A stretch of 11,205 nucleotides of DNA. It comes from CAZNFR01 sp964572225 (GTDB taxonomy: Bacteria > Bacteroidota > Bacteroidia > Bacteroidales > GCA-2748055). Made by a program: the position numbers and the translations under genes. The DNA lies in assembly GCA_964572225.1 (NCBI GenBank), contig CAZNFR010000100.1:1-11205 (forward strand). Direction: 5' to 3'. The notes beneath the pieces are model-generated. The model had not been told where the DNA came from. It worked only from the letters and a program-made list of their open reading frames with translations, and did not search any database. The stretch's first letter is position 1, and every line of letters starts with the position of its first letter. Positions 7,068-11,205 of this stretch are shown here, piece by piece.

Positions 7068-7949
7068 ATGGCTATGATAAAAAAGGCAGTTATTCCTGCA
7101 GCAGGATTCGGAACACGTTTTCTACCTGCCACGAAATCTCAACCCAAAGAAATGCTCCCTATTGTGGATACACCTACTATCCAACATGTAGTAGAGGAGG
7201 CCGTTGAATCCGGAATAACAGATATCCTAATGATCATCGGGAAAGGTAAACGATCCATAGAGGAGCATTTTGATCGTAACTATGAACTTGAGATGCAGCT
7301 CCAGGATAAAAATAAAAGTCAGGAACTGGAAACCATACGGGATATTACCTCCTTGGCTAACATACACTTTGTCTGGCAAAAAGAACTCAACGGCCTCGGA
7401 GATGCAATCCGTTATGCCCGGGATCATGTTAATAATGAACCTTTTGCTGTTCTTCTAGGAGATACTCTGATCGAATCAAGCATCAATGTACCCGTTACCA
7501 AACAATTAATAAAGATCTATGAACGCTATCAGGAGTCAGTGGTAGCCCTGGAAGCGGTTGATCCTGACCTGGTCTCACGGTATGGCATTATCGGTGGAAA
7601 AGAGATCACAGAAAATGTGTACCTGGTTGACGACTTTATTGAAAAACCGGATAAAAAGGAAGCACCTTCGAATCTTGCCATCGCTTCCAGGTATATTTTT
7701 AACGCAGAAATTTTTGATTACCTTGAAAAAGTGAAGCCCGGAAAAAACAATGAAATTCAACTTACAGATGCCATGAAGGCCATGGTAAAAAACAGAGCCA
7801 TGTATGGTCTGAGGTTTGAAGGGGTTAGACATGACATCGGAAATAAGCTGGATTTCCTTAAAACAAATGTTATCTATGGGCTTAAAAGAGAGGATTTTGG
7901 CTCAGAATTCAAGGAATGGCTCAAGCAACTCATCCAAACCATGGATTGA
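7068..7949 (+). CDS. galU: GalU-type UTP:sugar-1-phosphate uridylyltransferase
   Basis: A 293-residue cytosolic nucleotidylyltransferase of the GalU family, normally making UDP-glucose from UTP and glucose-1-phosphate. It has the N-terminal signature AAGFGTRFLPATKSQPKEML (11-30), with the family lysine at 27, then GLGDAI (109-114), LLGDT (129-133), an EKP motif after DDFI, and near the C terminus a DIGNKLDFL segment. Two spots differ from common proteobacterial GalU: GLGDA where GLGHA is usual, and GDT where an Asp pair or PD is often seen. These may mark a subfamily or a different sugar preference. The start may be the ATG at 7068 or the one at 7074; the latter gives the more typical MIKKAVIP beginning. 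It is the last gene of the cluster, directly after the glucuronokinase-like kinase, so it may take uronic acid 1-phosphate as well as or instead of glucose-1-phosphate. Confidence 0.9.
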   Translation: MAMIKKAVIPAAGFGTRFLPATKSQPKEMLPIVDTPTIQHVVEEAVESGITDILMIIGKGKRSIEEHFDRNYELEMQLQDKNKSQELETIRDITSLANIHFVWQKELNGLGDAIRYARDHVNNEPFAVLLGDTLIESSINVPVTKQLIKIYERYQESVVALEAVDPDLVSRYGIIGGKEITENVYLVDDFIEKPDKKEAPSNLAIASRYIFNAEIFDYLEKVKPGKNNEIQLTDAMKAMVKNRAMYGLRFEGVRHDIGNKLDFLKTNVIYGLKREDFGSEFKEWLKQLIQTMD

Positions 7950-7976
7950 TGTATTCATTTTTTTTGTGTACTTTCG
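7946..7976 (+). promoter_or_regulatory. Bacteroidota-type promoter for the DUF1080 gene
   Basis: TTG at 7946-7948 and TACTTTCG at 7969-7976 are separated by 20 nt. The pattern matches TTG, 17-23 nt, TAnnTTTG with one mismatch in the -7 box. A T-rich run precedes the -7 element, as is common in Bacteroidota promoters. Transcription would start near 7982, giving a leader of about 35 nt before the ATG at 8019. The -33 element overlaps the end of the GalU-type gene. No hairpin terminator is seen between 7949 and 8019, so read-through from the upstream operon is also possible. Confidence 0.55.
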
Positions 7977-8018
7977 AAAAATCACGAATCAAGCTAAGAA
8001 AACCAAACAATCTTAATT

Positions 8019-9392
8019 ATGAAACCACAACTTTATTGGATAGCTTTTCTTATGTTAGCTATAGTTTCGTGTGCGGACACGAAAAAAACTGACACTCCTG
8101 AATGGACCTATTTATTTAATGGTACAGACCTGAGCGGTTGGGTGCAAAGGAATGGAGAAGCACCCTACGAGGTGGTGGATTCAACCATTATTGGAACAAC
8201 CATTATGGATACTCCCAACAGCTTTCTTTGCACAGAAAAATCCTATGGGGATTTTATTCTGGAACTTGAATTTAAAGTTGCTCCCGAAATGAATTCAGGC
8301 ATACAGATCAGGAGTAATTCTCTTCCCGATTATATGGATGGCAGAGTTCACGGCTATCAGGTGGAGATTGACCCATCCGAAAGGGCTTTTACGGGTGGAA
8401 TTTACGATGAGGCTCGTCGTGGATGGCTGTATCCCTTAAATAACCCCGGCAATGAAAAGGCAAGAGAGGCCTTCAGGCAAAATGATTGGAATCATATCCG
8501 GGTAGAAGCGATTGGTAATCATATTAAAACCTGGTTGAACGGAATTCCTGCTTCCAACCTTTTTGATGAAAGAACTTCCGAAGGTTTTATAGCACTGCAG
8601 GTGCATTCCATTAGGGATTCCACCAGAGTTGGAGAACAGGTAATGTGGAAAAACATTAAAGTCATTACCGATAACCCTCAGGAATACGCTACAGTATCCG
8701 AGGCTCCTGAACTTAGCTACCTTGTTAATAGCCTGACTGACACAGAAAAAGCAGATGGATGGAAACTGCTGTTTGACGGGGAAACAACGTCAGGCTGGAG
8801 AAATGCCTACGAAGAATCCTTTCCCGAAAAAGGCTGGGTAATTGAAAACGGTGTCCTGACTGTACTTGAATCGGATGGTGCTGAATCTCAAAATGGAGGA
8901 GATATTGTTACCATGGAAGAGTTTTCCAATTTTGATTTAAAACTCCAATTCAAAATTAGGGAAGGTGCAAACTCTGGCATAAAATATTATGTCACAGAAA
9001 AAGAAGAGGGTAACCGAGGCTCAGCAATTGGTCTGGAATACCAGATTTTGGACGATGCCCGCCATCCAGACGCAAAATTAGGAAACCATGAAGGCAGCCG
9101 AACCCTTGGTTCACTCTACGATCTGATAAAAGCAGAAAACAAAAGGGTAAATGCTATCGGAGAATGGAACAATGCCAGGATCTTATCTCACAATAACCAT
9201 GTTGAACACTGGCTAAATGGTTTTAAAATTCTTGAATATGAACGGGGAAGTGATGAATACCGTAAATTGGTTTCAGAAAGTAAATATAAAATCTGGCCCG
9301 ATTTCGGTGAAGCGGAAAGTGGACATATTCTTTTGCAGGATCATGGCAATCGTGTTTCCTTCAGAAGCATTAAAATAAAATCTCTGGAATAA
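8019..9392 (+). CDS. Tandem DUF1080 (3-keto-disaccharide hydrolase family) lipoprotein
   Basis: A 457-residue predicted lipoprotein: signal peptide 1-17, lipobox ending VSC with acylated Cys18. It carries two copies of the DUF1080 concanavalin-like jelly-roll domain. Copy 1 (about 28-217) has LFNGTDLSGW (32-41), NSGIQIR (92-98), HGYQVEID (111-118) and WLNG (172-175). Copy 2 (about 245-456) has LFDGETTSGW (251-260), NSGIKYY (318-324), LEYQILDD (339-346) and WLNG (398-401). The family is associated with processing 3-keto-glycosides made by Gfo/Idh/MocA oxidoreductases, acting in the periplasm or envelope. Single-domain members are about 200-280 residues, so this is a fused or duplicated form; the copies are clearly diverged. 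No oxidoreductase partner is in the window. It lies downstream of a promoter candidate and upstream of a perfect hairpin. The family call is firm, the reaction is inferred. Confidence 0.9.
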   Translation: MKPQLYWIAFLMLAIVSCADTKKTDTPEWTYLFNGTDLSGWVQRNGEAPYEVVDSTIIGTTIMDTPNSFLCTEKSYGDFILELEFKVAPEMNSGIQIRSNSLPDYMDGRVHGYQVEIDPSERAFTGGIYDEARRGWLYPLNNPGNEKAREAFRQNDWNHIRVEAIGNHIKTWLNGIPASNLFDERTSEGFIALQVHSIRDSTRVGEQVMWKNIKVITDNPQEYATVSEAPELSYLVNSLTDTEKADGWKLLFDGETTSGWRNAYEESFPEKGWVIENGVLTVLESDGAESQNGGDIVTMEEFSNFDLKLQFKIREGANSGIKYYVTEKEEGNRGSAIGLEYQILDDARHPDAKLGNHEGSRTLGSLYDLIKAENKRVNAIGEWNNARILSHNNHVEHWLNGFKILEYERGSDEYRKLVSESKYKIWPDFGEAESGHILLQDHGNRVSFRSIKIKSLE

Positions 9393-9437
9393 TTTTTTCC
9401 TGCCGTTAATTCCGAAAAAATCCTACATGTAAAATCA

Positions 9438-9473
9438 ATCCGGGAATGAGAGTTCATCATTCCCGGATCTTTT
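9438..9473 (+). terminator. Perfect 12-bp hairpin with short T-run (terminator or attenuator)
   Basis: ATCCGGGAATGA (9438-9449) and TCATTCCCGGAT (9457-9468) are exact reverse complements around a 7-nt loop, followed by CTTTT and a T/A-rich stretch. An A-rich stretch precedes the stem, so it could work in both directions. It sits 45 nt after the DUF1080 stop, where a Rho-independent terminator would be expected. The ATG at 9446, the only ATG start for the next gene, lies inside the 5' arm. It may therefore be a terminator, a partial read-through attenuator, or a structure that hides the start codon. The T-run is short (four T, then C), so full termination is uncertain. Confidence 0.65.
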
Positions 9474-10537
9474 CAATTTATATTTTGCGAAAATTATTAC
9501 TTACCGGTATTATTCTCTTTTGCCTTGCCTGCAGCAGTGAGAACAAGGAAAAATCAGGGCTAATTGTATATCAGGATGACGTTGCAAAGGATATGGCTTT
9601 CATTTATAATGGGGAATTACTAACCATTCTCCGATATTCGGATACCTTAGTTAAACCCTTTTTTCATCCGGTTAATACACTTGAAGGGACTCCGGTAACC
9701 CGCGGATGGCCCATGGATCCCCGTCCGATGGAACCGGTGGATCACCCGCATCAGACAGGACTATGGTTGAATTTCGGGGACGTCAACGGATATGACTTCT
9801 GGAATAATAAATCCGGCATTTCTTCAGAGAATAAGCACAGATACGGCAGGATTAACAGCCAGGTAGCCCAAATCCTCTCTCATGATGAGAGGTCTGCTGA
9901 ATTTTTATTGGTTTCGGAGTGGATCGGAGGAAATCAGGAAAGGCTGATTCTCGATTCATCCTACATTACCATCAAAGTAGAAAAGAATTATTGGGGATTG
10001 CAAAGAAGATCTAATCTGCATGCAACAGAGACCCTCAGGATTTCGGATAATAAAGAGGGACTTTTTGCCATAAGGGTTGCCCGTGAGTTGCAGTCGGACA
10101 CCAAGAGCGATGCCCTTGTTCTGGATTCATCGCTATCCCTTACAAAGTTTAGAGCTATCGATGATAAAACCGGCCGCTATTTTAATCCGGATCAAGATCA
10201 GGCTGAGAAAATCTGGGGAACATGCAATCCCTGGGTTGGTTTGAACGGGATTATCGGGAAGGATTCGGTTTGTCTGGTCATCTTTGATCACCCCAAAAAT
10301 ATCCATCACCCACCCAGATGGCATGCCCGTGATTATGGACTTTTCTCGGTCAATAACTTCGGAAATCAATCCTATGATCCTGGTTCTGCAAAACTGGAAA
10401 TTGAAGTAAATCCGGGTGAGAGTATAAGTCTTTTGCACAAAATCCTGATATTTAGCAATCATCCGGAAATAAATACCCTGAACAGTCTTTATGATTCCTT
10501 TACTGAAATAGAAATCAACCAACCAAATAATGAATAA
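9446..10537 (+). CDS. DUF6807 / PmoA-like family lipoprotein
   Basis: A 363-residue protein of the family labelled PmoA or DUF6807. Despite the 'methane oxygenase' label this is not a methane monooxygenase; its members are typically found among sugar-utilisation genes of Bacteroidota and Planctomycetes, and their activity is unknown to me. Recognisable motifs are DHPHQTGLW (99-107), a VNGYDFW segment shortly after, and near the C terminus an IFDHPKN segment followed by WHARDYGLF. An N-terminal hydrophobic stretch ends in CLAC, so Cys29 is the probable lipidation site; Cys at the -3 position of the lipobox is unusual. The start is doubtful: the ATG at 9446 is buried in a perfect hairpin, while an in-frame TTG at 9485 (codon 14) would give a classic signal peptide beginning MRKLLLTG, with lipidated Cys16. 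The next gene starts 2 nt downstream, so the two are probably co-transcribed. Confidence 0.82.
   Translation: MRVHHSRIFSIYILRKLLLTGIILFCLACSSENKEKSGLIVYQDDVAKDMAFIYNGELLTILRYSDTLVKPFFHPVNTLEGTPVTRGWPMDPRPMEPVDHPHQTGLWLNFGDVNGYDFWNNKSGISSENKHRYGRINSQVAQILSHDERSAEFLLVSEWIGGNQERLILDSSYITIKVEKNYWGLQRRSNLHATETLRISDNKEGLFAIRVARELQSDTKSDALVLDSSLSLTKFRAIDDKTGRYFNPDQDQAEKIWGTCNPWVGLNGIIGKDSVCLVIFDHPKNIHHPPRWHARDYGLFSVNNFGNQSYDPGSAKLEIEVNPGESISLLHKILIFSNHPEINTLNSLYDSFTEIEINQPNNE
9485..9487 (+). other. Alternative TTG start of the PmoA-like gene
   Basis: An in-frame TTG lies 17 nt beyond the hairpin arm that covers the ATG at 9446. Starting here gives a short basic n-region (RK), a hydrophobic core and the lipobox Cys at residue 16, the usual geometry of a lipoprotein signal peptide. 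No ATG or GTG lies between the hairpin and this codon in the right frame. TTG is a rarer start codon, so this is a candidate rather than an assignment. Confidence 0.4.
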
Positions 10538-10539
10538 AC

Positions 10540-11205
10540 ATGAAAAAGAAAATAAATGAAAAAAAATCAGGTGTACACCTTTTCCTGATTCTATCGATGT
10601 TCGCTATTGCTGTTACAACTTCTTGTGATCCAGACCTGCCGAAAACAAAAAACTCAGATGCGGCAGGGATTGATATTTCAAAGTCCCATCCTGAATTCTG
10701 GACCTGGAAAGGAGAGGAAATCATGCTTCTGGGAGGGAGCGTGGAGGACAATTTATATCAGATCGGGAATCTTGAAAACCATCTCGATCTGCTAAAGGCT
10801 TCGGGAGGAAATTATGTGAGAAATACCATGTCTTCAAGGGACCCGGGAAACCACTGGCCCTTTGCAAAAAATGAATCCGGCCTTTATGACCTGAATACAT
10901 GGGATCCTGAATACTGGAAACGTTTTGAAAACTTTTTGCAGCTGACGGCTGAAAAAGAGATCTTCGTTCAGATAGAAATTTGGGCTACTTTCGATTTTTA
11001 CCGGGAAAACTGGGACGTCAACCCTTTCAATCCGATTAATAACATTAACTATACCGTAAGAAGGTCGAAACTTTCAGACACGGTAAAAACCCATCCTACC
11101 TTTACAGAGAATAACTTCTTTAGATCGGTACCCTCCCAGATGGCCCTGGAAACAGTGCTGGGTTACCAACAAAACTACGTAGACAAATTATTATCCTATA
11201 GCCTC
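10540..11205 (+). CDS. Probable glycoside-hydrolase-like lipoprotein, 3' end outside the window
   Basis: An open frame of 222 codons with no stop, continuing past the right edge. It starts with ATG 2 nt after the PmoA-like stop. A basic N terminus (MKKKINEKK) and hydrophobic core lead to TTSC, so Cys29 is the likely lipidation site and the protein is envelope-anchored. After a linker, the mature part has FWTWKGEEIMLLGG (about 52-65), then NYVRNT (about 92-97), DPEYWKRF (about 124-131) and IFVQIEIW (about 142-149). This succession of strand-like segments, an N/R-rich strand end and aromatic residues resembles the first third of a (beta/alpha)8-barrel glycoside hydrolase of the cellulase-like kind. 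The catalytic acids would lie mostly in the missing part, so the family cannot be named. Its place after DUF1080 and PmoA-like genes supports a role in glycan or glycoside breakdown. Confidence 0.75.
   Translation, partial: MKKKINEKKSGVHLFLILSMFAIAVTTSCDPDLPKTKNSDAAGIDISKSHPEFWTWKGEEIMLLGGSVEDNLYQIGNLENHLDLLKASGGNYVRNTMSSRDPGNHWPFAKNESGLYDLNTWDPEYWKRFENFLQLTAEKEIFVQIEIWATFDFYRENWDVNPFNPINNINYTVRRSKLSDTVKTHPTFTENNFFRSVPSQMALETVLGYQQNYVDKLLSYSL

Noticed and set aside
7816..8016. 66-codon open frame spanning the end of the GalU-type gene and the gap after it
   Set aside because: It overlaps the conserved DIGNKLDFL coding region in another frame and runs through the promoter candidate; no family resemblance.
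9393..9420. TTTTTTC (9393-9399) / GAAAAAA (9414-9420) inverted repeat right after the DUF1080 stop as a second terminator
   Set aside because: Nearly pure A/T stem with a 14-nt loop and no T-tract after it; the GC-containing hairpin just downstream is far better.
10133..10522. 129-codon open frame on the minus strand
   Set aside because: Antisense to the conserved C-terminal motifs of the PmoA-like protein; no motif or separate promoter seen.
9446..10537. Reading the PmoA-like gene as a methane monooxygenase subunit
   Set aside because: The protein is a soluble lipoprotein with DHPH and WHARDYG motifs and no multi-spanning membrane architecture; the family name is misleading.

Overview
The window looks like chromosomal DNA of a member of the Bacteroidota, probably a marine or algae-associated flavobacterium or cytophagian. 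The reasons are the protein families present (large secreted S9 peptidase, DUF1080, DUF6807/PmoA-like), the run of lipoprotein signal peptides, the lack of clear Shine-Dalgarno sequences and promoter-like elements resembling the Bacteroidota TTG / TAnnTTTG pattern. Genus is not resolvable by eye. All eight genes are on the + strand and coding density is very high. No RNA gene, CRISPR array, insertion sequence or integrase is visible.

Region 1 (about 1-188) is a non-coding leader with a plausible promoter and a potentially structured 5' UTR. Region 2 (189-7949) is a tight six-gene cluster with junctions of 0, 3, -8, 2 and 12 nt: a secreted S9-family serine peptidase, a PAP2 membrane phosphatase, an ArnT/PMT-type membrane glycosyltransferase, a DPM1-like family 2 glycosyltransferase, a GHMP kinase closely resembling plant glucuronokinase, and a GalU-type nucleotidylyltransferase. 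The last five can be read as a complete assembly line: free sugar (perhaps glucuronate) to sugar-1-phosphate, to UDP-sugar, to polyprenyl-phosphate sugar, to a periplasmic acceptor such as lipid A, glycan or protein, with PAP2 acting on the lipid phosphate or on the acceptor. This is an inference from families and gene order; none of the substrates is proven.

Region 3 (7950-8018) is a short intergenic gap with a good Bacteroidota-type promoter candidate. Region 4 (8019-11205, running off the right edge) holds three predicted lipoproteins: a tandem two-domain DUF1080 protein (3-keto-disaccharide hydrolase family), a DUF6807/PmoA-like protein, and the N-terminal 222 residues of a probable glycoside-hydrolase-like protein. 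They look like an envelope-located sugar or glycoside utilisation locus. Between the first two lies a perfect 12-bp hairpin with a short T-rich tail; it overlaps the first possible ATG of the PmoA-like gene, so that gene's start and transcription are in question.

The most interesting points are the putative glucuronokinase plus nucleotidylyltransferase pair inside a lipid-linked glycosylation operon, and the hairpin that covers a start codon.
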